A stretch of 64,000 nt of DNA from Bacillota bacterium (GTDB lineage Bacteria; Bacillota; Clostridia; Acetivibrionales; DTU013): the NCBI GenBank assembly GCA_023412915.1, contig JAEZRE010000006.1:124001-188000 (forward strand). The letters run 5' to 3'. A program made the translations under genes and the position numbers. Each line of letters starts with the position of its first letter. The first letter of the stretch is position 1. Under the pieces are notes generated by a model, which did no database searches, had not been told where the DNA came from, and saw only the letters and a program-made list of their open reading frames with translations. Shown in pieces: positions 24,096-32,758 of the stretch.

Positions 24096-25472
24096 TTATC
24101 TACAGCCTTCTATTAATTCACTTCTGATACCGTCAAGGAGCTTTTCGAGCTTTTCTTTTCTGACGGAACCTTTGTAATATCCGGTTGCAAATGTCAATAT
24201 ACCGTTATAGCTGGAAGCTACGAGTATAATTCCAGGCATACGAATTACAGGCGGAATAATGTAGGCGTCAGTTACCGCATTATCACCGAAATTTATTAGA
24301 GCCTTTGAGATAATACCTACATTGGATAATCCCGGAGAGCAAAAGCAACATTTTTTCAATAATACATCTGAAGCCTTTGAAATAAACTTTGAAAACGCCA
24401 GGAATTGATAAAAATCTATCATCTCCGCACGCTCTGCTCCTGTGGCGCATTGATAACCGGGATTTTTGCTTTTTTTACGATTCATCAGAGCTACTACTCT
24501 CGACAGCGTTCCTTCAAAGGGTTCATTCTTTATTCTTGGGATTCTTAATACAATCCCTCCAGATAAATTTCGCATTGCCGAAGACTTATTCTCGGGAAGA
24601 TACCGGCGCAGATCTATTGTCAGGCCGATATCCATTGGAACATGATATGGAGGTCGGGACATTTTAAACATTGCTCTATAGAATGCAGTAAGAATAAGAT
24701 CATTGATTGTTGCTCCCCGTTCCTTGCCGTATTTTGACAATGTATCCAGCTGCCCGCCGGGGAGCCTGCAGATCACAAAGGAAGTACTATCCCTCTGCCC
24801 CGCAGACTTCCACAGGAAGGGCCATACGGTCCTGGGGGCTTCCACCACGGAATTGTCCAACATCGGATGCTTTATTCCGAGGTTTTCAAGAATTTTAATA
24901 TGATCCTTGCTGTCACGTATACTAGGTTTCGCCGGATAAGCGCCATTTCCGGCAGCCATATCGGAATAAATACGGGAAAGAAGGTGTATATATTCCTTTG
25001 CGCCGGCCCCGTCACAGCAAGTATGGTTGAGTTTTATACCTATAGTATCATATTGCTCCGAACGTATCAGCTTTACTTTAACCATGGGGTCATGATCCAT
25101 ATCCAAAGGACTTTCCAAAAACCTTTGAGCAGCTTCTTCAGCATTATCAGTCTCCTCCATTGAGCAAAACGTTACATTATCAATATCCTTCAGACGTTTC
25201 CAATACGGGGGGGAATGCTCTACAAATCTGCACCCCAGAACCGGCTCTGCATCGACGGATAATCTTACTGCAGCGGTTAGCTTATCGAAATCAATTCTGC
25301 CCTCCAGCTTCATTATCGCCTGGATCTGGAAACTACCCATTCCGTACCGGGCGGCATAATTGCCGTAATCATGTGCGAAAGCCGGCATGATATCCGGACT
25401 GCCATCTGAGCTGCTATTCAAAACCGGTTTATGCAATTTTGAAATTGACTTGCTTATAATGTTTAAGTTCAT
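24096..25472 (-). CDS. Condensation-domain-like HxxxD acyltransferase (leftward copy)
   Basis: The 458-residue protein shows the fold pattern of NRPS condensation domains, PapA and wax-ester synthase families. DKLTAAVRLSVDAEPVLGCRF is an N-terminal substrate-side motif, and the catalytic NHTCCDGAGAKEYI gives HxxxDG (H150, D154). A central RGATINDLILTAFYRAM and DLRRYLPE follow, with a C-terminal GLSNVGI loop. No adenylation or carrier domain is fused, so it acts as a free-standing enzyme, probably transferring an acyl group from the neighbouring ACP or CoA to an alcohol or amine. A homologue lies at 27290-28861; by eye about half the residues match. ATG 25472 is chosen for its AGGAG spacing; TTG 25478 is possible. 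First gene of the leftward operon. Confidence 0.85.
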   Translation of the reverse strand: MNLNIISKSISKLHKPVLNSSSDGSPDIMPAFAHDYGNYAARYGMGSFQIQAIMKLEGRIDFDKLTAAVRLSVDAEPVLGCRFVEHSPPYWKRLKDIDNVTFCSMEETDNAEEAAQRFLESPLDMDHDPMVKVKLIRSEQYDTIGIKLNHTCCDGAGAKEYIHLLSRIYSDMAAGNGAYPAKPSIRDSKDHIKILENLGIKHPMLDNSVVEAPRTVWPFLWKSAGQRDSTSFVICRLPGGQLDTLSKYGKERGATINDLILTAFYRAMFKMSRPPYHVPMDIGLTIDLRRYLPENKSSAMRNLSGGIVLRIPRIKNEPFEGTLSRVVALMNRKKSKNPGYQCATGAERAEMIDFYQFLAFSKFISKASDVLLKKCCFCSPGLSNVGIISKALINFGDNAVTDAYIIPPVIRMPGIILVASSYNGILTFATGYYKGSVRKEKLEKLLDGIRSELIEGCR

Positions 25473-25582
25473 AACCAAATACTCCTCATAAATTGGATTT
25501 GCTGACTTTGGGGATTACTTTACATAATATATCCTGCCTGCAATACCATATTATGATGTTATGAATTCAAGTGTCACAAAAA

Positions 25583-25676
25583 GTTAACATAAACGAAAGA
25601 TGTAACACATAGGCCAACACAGCAATAGTATAGTATTACAAGCGATAATGCTGTTTCTAATGTGATTTATGTTGAC
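25583..25676. promoter_or_regulatory. Divergent control region with inverted TTTATGTT(A/G)AC sites
   Basis: The 262-base gap between the two divergent operons contains GTTAACATAAA (25583-25593) and, in inverse orientation, TTTATGTTGAC (25666-25676), matching at 10 of 11 positions. Each copy points its same end towards one of the operons. They could be twin operator half-sites or duplicated promoter elements; a TTGACA at 25672-25677 overlaps the right copy but lacks a good -10 at standard spacing. Confidence 0.4.
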
Positions 25677-25734
25677 ATATACACTTTGGAAGCATCAACA
25701 TCCGGTAAATATATTATTAGGAGTGTAATCATGT

Positions 25735-25962
25735 ATGGAAATGAAATTTGGCGACATAAAAATTACAGTTCCTTATGAAAAATATCTATTGAAATACAAA
25801 ATGGAGAATCCTTTTGGCGCTATGTTTTCAAAACGTAACCAGGATTTCTTCGATGAATTTTTTAAAAGGGCACAACAAGACTACATCAATTTTGCAGAAG
25901 AATATAAAAGGCGGATGGAAAAATTCGTTAAAACGAGTAAGCCCGATAAAAGCGAGGAATAG
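25735..25962 (+). CDS. Small charged helical protein, 75 residues
   Basis: I do not recognise a named family. The protein is helical and charged (MENPFGAMFSKRNQDFFDEFFKRAQQDYINFAEEYKRRMEKF). Its pattern of a short N-terminal strand, NPF and a following amphipathic helix resembles the first 65 residues of the acyltransferase encoded at 27290 (GNPFEMITRLNMDLYNKFFEN). It may therefore be a detached version of that extension, perhaps a docking or scaffold piece. It heads the rightward operon, five bases before the thioesterase. ATG 25735 overlaps an out-of-frame ATG at 25731; AGGAG lies 11 bases upstream. Confidence 0.65.
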   Translation: MEMKFGDIKITVPYEKYLLKYKMENPFGAMFSKRNQDFFDEFFKRAQQDYINFAEEYKRRMEKFVKTSKPDKSEE

Positions 25963-25967
25963 CTGAA

Positions 25968-26396
25968 ATGACAACAAAGACAGAATTTCCTGTTCTATAT
26001 ACTGAAATAGACAGGATGGGTATCGTACATCATTCGAATTATCTTCTGTGGTTTGAAAGAAGCAGGCGGGATTATTTGAGAAAGGCCGGAATTTCAAATT
26101 CAAAAATTTCCGGCCTGGGCTTTTTTCTCCCTCTTATTGAACTGGAATGCCGATTTAAGCGCCCTGCGAAATATGGCGACGATTTACAGGTCATTACGAA
26201 AATTTCCTCTATGTCCTGCGTTAAGACTGTGTTCGAATATGAGGTGCTCGAAAAGGCCAAAGGAAAGCTGATTGCAACCGGTAAGACGGTTCATGTATGG
26301 ACTAATCCGAGGGTTGAACCGATTGATATTGAAAAGGAAGCGCCGGAAGTTTACAGGCAGCTTAAGCGGTTTTCCGAATCTGAGGGTACTGCTTAG
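25968..26396 (+). CDS. YbgC-type hotdog acyl thioesterase
   Basis: The 142-residue protein is a single hotdog domain with the 4-hydroxybenzoyl-CoA/YbgC thioesterase signature: TEIDRMGIVHHSNYLLWFERSR, in which D15 is the catalytic carboxylate position. LGFFLPLIELECRFKRPAKYGDDLQV follows, and then an IATGKTVHVWT strand. It should hydrolyse acyl-CoA or acyl-ACP thioesters and could release or proofread the chain made by the divergent KAS/ACP/SDR genes. It sits between the 75-residue gene and the kinase-like gene on the same strand, with gaps of five and about 50 bases. Confidence 0.9.
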   Translation: MTTKTEFPVLYTEIDRMGIVHHSNYLLWFERSRRDYLRKAGISNSKISGLGFFLPLIELECRFKRPAKYGDDLQVITKISSMSCVKTVFEYEVLEKAKGKLIATGKTVHVWTNPRVEPIDIEKEAPEVYRQLKRFSESEGTA

Positions 26397-26449
26397 GCAG
26401 GCAACTGTTTTACTGCACTGATATTTAAGCCCCGGAGAGGGAGGTATGT

Positions 26450-27259
26450 ATGGAAAAGGGAGAGCTTTTGGGCAAAGGCATGACGGCCGAAGTATATAAG
26501 TGGGGTCAGGATAAGGTATTAAAGCTTTTTCGGGACAATTACAGTGAAGAATGGGTAAAGTTCGAGGCTGAAATTGGACAAAAGGTTCATGAAGCAGGCG
26601 TTTCTTCGCCTAATGTATTTGAAACGGTGGAGATTGACGGGCGTAAAGGTATAATATTTGAAAGGATACCCGGGAAAACGTTAACAGGTATAATATTGAA
26701 GCAGCCCTGGCTATATGGCAACTGCTTATATCAAATGGCAAGATTCCACAACAGTATCCATAAACATTTTTCAAACAGTATACCTACTCAAAAGGAAAAG
26801 TTCACACGAGTTATTTCCCGCTCCTCTGAAATACTTGGCGACAAAGTTGCAAAAATTCTGGATTATGTCGATAGATTGCCGGATGGAGACAATATTTGTC
26901 ATGGAGATATGTATCTCAGCAATATAATCAATTCCAACAATAGGCTTGTAGCTATAGATTGGAGCAGCGGTTACAGGGGAGATCCTGCGGGAGATGTTGC
27001 CAGAACGTGTCTGATAATCAATTCAGCGGCGGTGCTTCCTGGAACCCCCGATATAATGGCAGCTATGTTAAAATTCCCGAAATCACTGACATGCCATACT
27101 TACCTAAATGAGTATATGAGGCTTGCAGAAATTGAATACAAGGACATTGAGGCATGGATACTCCCGGTGGCAGCTGCCAAACTCAAAGATAAAATACCGG
27201 GAGAAGAAAAGTGGTTGATGAAAATCATAGATAAACGGTTGGAACAGCTTGAAACCTAG
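26450..27259 (+). CDS. Aminoglycoside phosphotransferase (APH)-family kinase
   Basis: The 269-residue product has an N-terminal lobe LGKGMTAEVYKWGQDKVLKLF (Gly loop and Lys). Its catalytic core is CHGDMYLSNIIN (H151, D153, N158), and the metal-binding D170 sits in VAIDWSSGYRGDP. This is the APH/choline-kinase fold. Such enzymes phosphorylate aminoglycosides, choline, homoserine or other small alcohols. In this cluster it might phosphorylate a head group or intermediate, or give self-resistance; the sequence cannot separate these. GAGAGGGAGG lies before the ATG. It is third in the rightward operon. Confidence 0.85.
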   Translation: MEKGELLGKGMTAEVYKWGQDKVLKLFRDNYSEEWVKFEAEIGQKVHEAGVSSPNVFETVEIDGRKGIIFERIPGKTLTGIILKQPWLYGNCLYQMARFHNSIHKHFSNSIPTQKEKFTRVISRSSEILGDKVAKILDYVDRLPDGDNICHGDMYLSNIINSNNRLVAIDWSSGYRGDPAGDVARTCLIINSAAVLPGTPDIMAAMLKFPKSLTCHTYLNEYMRLAEIEYKDIEAWILPVAAAKLKDKIPGEEKWLMKIIDKRLEQLET

Positions 27260-27289
27260 AATTGATTATGCTAGTTTGGAGTGGACAAA

Positions 27290-28861
27290 ATGGAAATAAA
27301 AATTAAATTTGACAATGCCGCACTGAAAAAATTCTATGGTGATTATTTCGGAAAAGCCAATAGTACAGGAAATCCTTTTGAAATGATTACCAGGCTTAAT
27401 ATGGACCTTTATAACAAGTTTTTTGAAAATATGCCACAGAACATACTTGGATCCTATAAATTGTTTAGCGAAATGTTTGAAAAATATTTGGACATAACCA
27501 AGCCCGGAATCGGCAAAATCCCGGACAGCCCTGATGTCTTGCCGGCAAACGGACATGATATTTATAATTATGTAGCCCGCTACGGGATGGGAAATTACCA
27601 TTGTCAAGCCATCCTCAAGCTCGATGGTAAATTGGATTTTGATAAGTTGAAAAAGGCAGTAAGGCTGTCTTTTGATGCAGAACCTGTTTTAGGCAGCAAA
27701 TTTGTCGAAGGAAACCCGCCGTACTGGAAGCGCATGGAGAACATCGACAATGTGAAGTTTTGCACTTTCGAGGAAGCCGATGACGTTGATGCTGCGGTTC
27801 AGAGGTTTCTGGAGAGTCGCTTGGATATGGATAAAGATACCAAGGTAAAAGTAAAGCTGATCCGGTCAGAGTCATATGATACCCTGGCAATAAAGTCCAA
27901 CCATGCATGTTGTGACGGAACCGGGATCAAAGAGTATGTCCAGCTTCTCTCGGATATATATACCAAAATCCTTACTGATGCTGAATTTGCACCGATACCG
28001 TCAAACCGGGGAAGGAATGACCAGGACAGATTATTGAACACTCTGGGGATAACGGACCCGGATCCTTTCTGGATCCCGGGGTCGGATATCACGATACCTA
28101 CTTGGGCGTTTCCGTGGATGCAGGGCACATCCAACGTAACGCGTATTGTAACATGCAGACTGTCGCCGGACCAGCTGAATATGATCAGCAGCCATGCAAA
28201 GTCCAGAGAAGTTACAATCAATGATCTGATCATTACCGCATACTGCAGGGCTATGCTTGGCATGGGGCAGCCGGTGTACGGCGTCCCTATGGGGATAAAT
28301 GTTACAGTTGATTTGCGCCGATATCTCCCGGATAAAAAGACTGAGGCCATAAGGAATTTTTCGGGATCATCTAATATCTGGCTTTCCATGGTGGAAAACG
28401 AAGCTTTCGACGATACATTATCCAGAGTTGCCTTTTTGACGAATGAAATGAAAAAGGGCTATCCCGGCCTGCAAAGCGCCATAGGTCTGGAACGTCTGGA
28501 AAAGATCAGCTTTAGAGATACCCTGGCCTATTATCAAGCTACAACAAGAGTCGGGAAAAATATGCCGAATTGCCCTGCTTTTTATGGCAACAGATGTGTT
28601 CCGGCTTTATCCAACCTGGGTATTCTGTCAAAAGAATTGATTAAATTCGGTGTTGTAAGCGCCGTCGACTACTATATTATACCTCCTGTTGTCAGTGCAC
28701 CCGGAATACTGCTGGTCGCCGGAACTTACAACGGCATAATGACCATGGGGGCAGGTTTTTTTGAAAATACGCTTCTCCATGATGATGTGAAAAAACTTGT
28801 TAACAATGTTAAGGATGAATTGGTGAAAGGCTGCTGTCAAAGTAACTTACCGGATAATTGA
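27290..28861 (+). CDS. Condensation-domain-like HxxxD acyltransferase with N-terminal extension
   Basis: From ATG 27290 (GGAG eight bases upstream; GTG 27281 is the alternative) the product is 523 residues. Residues 1-85 form a helical extension resembling the 75-residue protein at 25735. The remainder parallels the 24096 protein throughout: DKLKKAVRLSFDAEPVLGSKF, catalytic SNHACCDGTGIKEYV (H205, D209), REVTINDLIITAYCRAM, DLRRYLPDK and ALSNLGI. Both keep HxxxDG, so both should be active acyltransferases, perhaps for two positions of one product. It is last in the rightward operon and convergent with the ABC permease gene 18 bases away. No obvious terminator separates them. Confidence 0.85.
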   Translation: MEIKIKFDNAALKKFYGDYFGKANSTGNPFEMITRLNMDLYNKFFENMPQNILGSYKLFSEMFEKYLDITKPGIGKIPDSPDVLPANGHDIYNYVARYGMGNYHCQAILKLDGKLDFDKLKKAVRLSFDAEPVLGSKFVEGNPPYWKRMENIDNVKFCTFEEADDVDAAVQRFLESRLDMDKDTKVKVKLIRSESYDTLAIKSNHACCDGTGIKEYVQLLSDIYTKILTDAEFAPIPSNRGRNDQDRLLNTLGITDPDPFWIPGSDITIPTWAFPWMQGTSNVTRIVTCRLSPDQLNMISSHAKSREVTINDLIITAYCRAMLGMGQPVYGVPMGINVTVDLRRYLPDKKTEAIRNFSGSSNIWLSMVENEAFDDTLSRVAFLTNEMKKGYPGLQSAIGLERLEKISFRDTLAYYQATTRVGKNMPNCPAFYGNRCVPALSNLGILSKELIKFGVVSAVDYYIIPPVVSAPGILLVAGTYNGIMTMGAGFFENTLLHDDVKKLVNNVKDELVKGCCQSNLPDN

Positions 28862-28879
28862 TCCTAACCTCTGGTGAAA

Positions 28880-30022
28880 TCAGTCCAGGCTCTTCCTGAA
28901 CCTCAGGACGGCGACTGTCAGTATGAACACTGTGAACAGGCACAGCGCAAGTACATCATCCCATAGAATGCCTATCCCAACGCCTTTTAACATGATGCCG
29001 CGGACTATATCGAGGAAATAGGTCAACGGTATGGCATAGCCCAAAGCCGAGACTGCAACGGGCATTGCCTCCCTCGGGAAAACGAATCCCGAGAGCAGTA
29101 TACTTGGAAGCAGTACTAGAACCATTACCATCATGGCCTGCATCTGGTTGCTTGCAAAGGTCGAGATCAGCATTCCTATGGACAGAGAGCAATAGACAAA
29201 CAGGAAACCAAGCAGCAGCAGCAGCGCCAGGCTCCCGGAAACTCCCACGCCGAACCAGAATATGCATATGGCAAGTGTGAATAAAAAGCCCGAATAGCCT
29301 ATTATAATGTATGGAACCAGCTTGCCGAGGATCAACTCGGGCGACCTTATCGGAGTAACTATCAGCTGTTCTATCGTACCGCGTTCCTTTTCACGGACCA
29401 GGGCAAAAGCGGTCAGCATGATCGTAATATTCTGCAGTATAAGGCCGACAAGGCCCGGGATGGTAAATCTCGTGCTCTTCAGATTTGGATTGTACCAAAC
29501 CTTGGGATTGAGGCTGACACCAGGCAGTTTTCCCGCCGACACTCCGAGCTTTTTCATTTCGCCGTTTTTTATGTCGAGAGAATACATCTGCGAAACGAGC
29601 AGGCCGCTGTTCAGGGCTGTACGGGCGGTAGTCGGATCGGTTCCGTCGATGATCAGCTCCGTCTGGGGCTCGTTGTTCTTTTTGAGCTGCTTTGCGTAAT
29701 CCGAGGGTATTATGATAGCCGCCTTTGCCTTTCCTGAGTCTATTGCGTCGGACAGCTCGCCTTCGCTTGTAACGTAATCTGTAATATAAAAACTGCCCGA
29801 GGCCGCAAATTTGTCGATATAGGCGCGGCTTTCCTGCGTCCTGCTCTGATCGAATACGACGGTGGAGATATTATCGACCTCCGTATTGACGGCGTATCCG
29901 AAGAGCAGCATCATTACTATCGGCATGGCAAAGGGAAGGCGAAGGCTGATAGGATCCCGCTTGACCTGTATGAATTCCTTTTTGATTATAGTTATGAATC
30001 TCTTCCAGTTGAAATTTCTCAT
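28880..30022 (-). CDS. ABC-2 type transporter permease (YbhR/YbhS-like)
   Basis: The 380-residue protein has a first membrane helix (LPFAMPIVMMLLFGYAV) and a large extracytoplasmic domain (about 45-180). Five more helices follow, with ALVREKERGTIEQLIVTPIRSPELILGK, the ABC-2 permease signature, at about 210-235. It is the membrane half of a drug or lipid exporter whose ATPase is the upstream gene, overlapping by four bases (ATGA). With only one permease gene, a homodimer is expected. Third in the operon TetR-HlyD-ATPase-permease. Confidence 0.92.
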   Translation of the reverse strand: MRNFNWKRFITIIKKEFIQVKRDPISLRLPFAMPIVMMLLFGYAVNTEVDNISTVVFDQSRTQESRAYIDKFAASGSFYITDYVTSEGELSDAIDSGKAKAAIIIPSDYAKQLKKNNEPQTELIIDGTDPTTARTALNSGLLVSQMYSLDIKNGEMKKLGVSAGKLPGVSLNPKVWYNPNLKSTRFTIPGLVGLILQNITIMLTAFALVREKERGTIEQLIVTPIRSPELILGKLVPYIIIGYSGFLFTLAICIFWFGVGVSGSLALLLLLGFLFVYCSLSIGMLISTFASNQMQAMMVMVLVLLPSILLSGFVFPREAMPVAVSALGYAIPLTYFLDIVRGIMLKGVGIGILWDDVLALCLFTVFILTVAVLRFRKSLD

Positions 30023-30822
30023 CGTACTTCACCTCCGTGCAGGAATTTCATTTCCTTGAAGGTAGAGCTGACTTTCCGGTTCGTTGCTTTCTCCACGTAA
30101 AGAATGAATACGTCTTCAAGGTTCGATGCGTTGTTTCTGGCAAGCAGCTCCTGCGGGGCTGCAATGTCCATTATGCGGCCGTTGAATATGAAGCCTGTGA
30201 TATCGCAGCTTTCCGCTTCATCCATGTAGTGTGTGCTGACCAGTATCGTAATGCCTTGTGAGGATAATTCATGTATGATTTCCCAGAATATCCTCCTCGA
30301 GACGGGATCGACTCCCGCCGTCGGTTCGTCGAGTACCAGGAATTCGGGCTTGTGTATCAGAGCGCACCCAAGCGCAAGCCTCTGTTTCCAGCCGCCGGAG
30401 AGCGAGCCCGCCAGGCTTTTTTCCTTGCCCTCGAGGCTGGCCATCAGGATAAGATCCTTTTTTCGCTCGTTGACGGTCTCTTTGCCAAGACCATAGATAC
30501 CGCCGTAAAAGTCCAGGTTTTCCTCTACGGTCAGATCCTCGTACAGACTGAAGCGCTGGGACATATACCCGAGATTCTGCCTGATCCGTTCGGTGTCTTT
30601 GACGATATCCAGCCCCATTACCCGGCCGCTGCCCGAGGTGGGGGTAAGCACGCCGCACAGCATGCGGATGGTGGTCGATTTACCCGAACCGTTCGGGCCT
30701 AGGAAGCCGAAAATCTTGCCCTTTGGTATCTGAAAGCTGATATGGTCGACTGCTGTAAAGCTGCCGAATTTCTTTGTCAATTGTTCAACTTCTATAGCGT
30801 TTGAGGTATTCTGCTTATCCAT
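30019..30822 (-). CDS. ABC transporter ATP-binding protein
   Basis: From ATG 30822 the product is 267 residues with a full nucleotide-binding domain: Walker A GPNGSGKST near residue 43, Q-loop MSQRFSLYEDLT, signature SLSGGWKQR, Walker B LVLDEPTAGVD and H-loop STHYMDEAE. It is of the multidrug/ABC-2 (CcmA-like) type and partners with the permease whose start overlaps its stop. The membrane-fusion gene ends 13 bases upstream. A G-rich site (GAGGGGG) precedes the ATG; a GTG two codons earlier is possible. Confidence 0.94.
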   Translation of the reverse strand: MDKQNTSNAIEVEQLTKKFGSFTAVDHISFQIPKGKIFGFLGPNGSGKSTTIRMLCGVLTPTSGSGRVMGLDIVKDTERIRQNLGYMSQRFSLYEDLTVEENLDFYGGIYGLGKETVNERKKDLILMASLEGKEKSLAGSLSGGWKQRLALGCALIHKPEFLVLDEPTAGVDPVSRRIFWEIIHELSSQGITILVSTHYMDEAESCDITGFIFNGRIMDIAAPQELLARNNASNLEDVFILYVEKATNRKVSSTFKEMKFLHGGEVR

Positions 30823-30834
30823 GACCACACCCCC

Positions 30835-31911
30835 TCAGGCATGAAGCGGTATGATCGCGTCGAGTGTCATGCCGGGCCTCAGTAAATCTGTCTTTTCGAG
30901 TAGCTTTATCTTTGTTCTGAACACGGTATTTTCTTTTGCATCTTCCGTTTCGGTGTTTTTTGGAGTGAATTCGGCATTCTCGGCTATCTGTACTATCCGG
31001 CCCTTTATGGTCCCATTGCCGAGAGCCTTGACGCGCAGGTTCAGTTCCTGCCCGTTTGCTATATCCGCCAGGTATTTCTGAGGGACGAAAACATACGCCC
31101 ACAGATCGCCCTGATCGGAAACGGTTGCAATGCTGGCGCCTGTATTGACAAGATCGCCGACATTCACATTCTCCATCGATAATATGCCGCCTGAAGCCGC
31201 ACGGACCTGGTATTTGTCAAGAACAAGCTTCGCCTGTTCGAGCGCCAGCCGCGACTGTTCGAGATCAGCCTCTGCAGCTTTTATAGTTTGACTCGTGGAG
31301 CCTGATTTCAGCAATTCTTCCTGTGCTTTGGCGGATTCGAGCTGTGTTTTCTGGGTATCAAGCTGCTTCGCGGCGATATCCAGCTGCTGTTTGGAGGTGT
31401 CCGCCTTGTATTTTGCGTCGTCGACTTCGCTCTCGGTAGCCGCATTATCGTCGTGAAGCTTCTTTACGTCTTCATATTTTTTCAGTGCATAATCATAGGT
31501 GGTCTGGGCATTTTTCAGGTTTGTCGAAGCATTTTTCACTGCAAGCTCGGCGGACTTCACGGACAGTCCGGCCTGTTCCAGCTGCTGAGGGCGGTTTCCC
31601 GCCTTAAGCTCCTCGAGCTTAGCTTCTTTCATATCTACGACGGCCTGCTGCTGCTTGACGGTGATTTCCTGCATGCTTTGATCCAGTACAGCTAGGATAT
31701 CGCCTTTCTTGACGGCTTCGCCCTCCTGCTTTTCTACGCTCATTACCTTGCCCGACACTTCTGAACTGACCTCCGTCTGAGTCGCTTCGATCGTACCGCT
31801 GAGTTCGAGCGCGCTTATACTGCCGCAGCCTGAGAATAGGAACGTTGGGGTGAGGATTGTCAGAAGAGCGAGGATATAGGCAAAGAGTGATTTTTTTATC
31901 ATAGATTTCAT
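30835..31911 (-). CDS. HlyD-family membrane fusion lipoprotein
   Basis: From ATG 31911 (AAAGGAGG upstream) the product is 358 residues. The N-terminus is a signal ending in FSGCGS, so it is probably lipid-anchored. A split biotinyl-lipoyl domain (GTIEATQTEVSSEVSGKVMSV and GGILSMENVNVGDLVNTGA) flanks a long coiled-coil hairpin (about 80-200, Gln/Lys/Ala-rich). A beta-barrel and a C-terminal LRPGMTLDAIIP complete the periplasmic-adaptor layout. In Gram-positives such proteins help ABC exporters of the YbhG/MacA kind. It lies between the TetR gene and the ATPase gene. Extension upstream of the ATG would run into unrelated sequence. Confidence 0.92.
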   Translation of the reverse strand: MKSMIKKSLFAYILALLTILTPTFLFSGCGSISALELSGTIEATQTEVSSEVSGKVMSVEKQEGEAVKKGDILAVLDQSMQEITVKQQQAVVDMKEAKLEELKAGNRPQQLEQAGLSVKSAELAVKNASTNLKNAQTTYDYALKKYEDVKKLHDDNAATESEVDDAKYKADTSKQQLDIAAKQLDTQKTQLESAKAQEELLKSGSTSQTIKAAEADLEQSRLALEQAKLVLDKYQVRAASGGILSMENVNVGDLVNTGASIATVSDQGDLWAYVFVPQKYLADIANGQELNLRVKALGNGTIKGRIVQIAENAEFTPKNTETEDAKENTVFRTKIKLLEKTDLLRPGMTLDAIIPLHA

Positions 31912-32012
31912 ATTGGATAGCCTCCTTTTACAGTCCGATTTATGCGGACAACGATATGGTACTTGGCTCCATGTATGTGTGGACAAGAGGAGTTGTTCTC
32001 CCGACCGTCCTG

Positions 32013-32663
32013 TCACTTTTCAGGGACTCGCCTTGGAACGAGCCCGTATAGAAGAATGTCTATCACCTGATCGATTTCGGATTCGAAACCCGCGATGCTT
32101 GTTTTGTTATTGAACAACAGCTTCTGTGCTATCAATGAGGCAAGACAGCCCATCGTACTCCTAAGCATTGCGGTAGATGATATGTCGCTCCGAATCAGGC
32201 CGCGTTCCTTGAGTTTTTCCTGTGCTGTGCTTATCATTTTTATTCCTTTCGGGAGGATACTCTGATATAGTGCTTCTCTTATATCTTCGTGGAACATTGC
32301 TTCGGAAATCATTATCCTCGCAAGAGGGAAGAACGATTCGGCCAGCTTGAGCCGGTCGTACAGCAGTTCCTTGAACAGGGAGCGGAGATCCTTCTCATCC
32401 GCGTTTTCAAGAATTTTCTCGATGCTTGAAAAAATCAGCCTGCTGCCGAAGGAGTTTATGAAATGGATCAGGATACTGTGCAGTATATCCTTTTTAGTCT
32501 TGTAATACCTGAAGATTGTACCCTCAGCCACTCCGGCGTTTTTGGCAATTTCGCTCGTGGTGGAGGCGCTGTACCCCTTTTCCGAGAAAACGGCTATTGC
32601 TGCTTTAAGTATCTTTTTTTCCTTTTCCGGCATATCAAGCCCGGAAAGATCGAATTCTTCCAT
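32013..32663 (-). CDS. TetR/AcrR family repressor of the efflux operon
   Basis: The 216-residue protein has an N-terminal TetR helix-turn-helix (KKILKAAIAVFSEKGYSASTTSEIAKNAGVAEGTIFRYYKTKKDIL, about 15-60). An all-helical ligand domain of the usual length follows. It is the first gene of the leftward operon with the HlyD, ATPase and permease genes. A perfect 32-bp palindrome lies 64 bases upstream at 32727-32758, the expected autoregulated operator. The inducer is unknown; efflux substrates are a fair guess. The AGGAGG-like site (GGAGGGTCAAC) precedes the ATG. Confidence 0.93.
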   Translation of the reverse strand: MEEFDLSGLDMPEKEKKILKAAIAVFSEKGYSASTTSEIAKNAGVAEGTIFRYYKTKKDILHSILIHFINSFGSRLIFSSIEKILENADEKDLRSLFKELLYDRLKLAESFFPLARIMISEAMFHEDIREALYQSILPKGIKMISTAQEKLKERGLIRSDISSTAMLRSTMGCLASLIAQKLLFNNKTSIAGFESEIDQVIDILLYGLVPRRVPEK

Positions 32664-32726
32664 TGTTGACCCTCCTTTGCGAAGCCTTGCTTTCGTGCTT
32701 CGGATTTTCGGCCAAATTATTTTCTC

Positions 32727-32758
32727 ACAATAATGAGTGAGTACTCACTCATTATTGT
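32727..32758. promoter_or_regulatory. Perfect 32-bp palindrome, probable TetR operator
   Basis: The arm ACAATAATGAGTGAGT is followed at once by its exact complement. The core TGAGTGAGTACTCACTCA has the form of AcrR/TetR operators bound by two dimers. It sits between the TetR gene and the rightward TauE-like gene and could also influence the latter. Confidence 0.85.
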
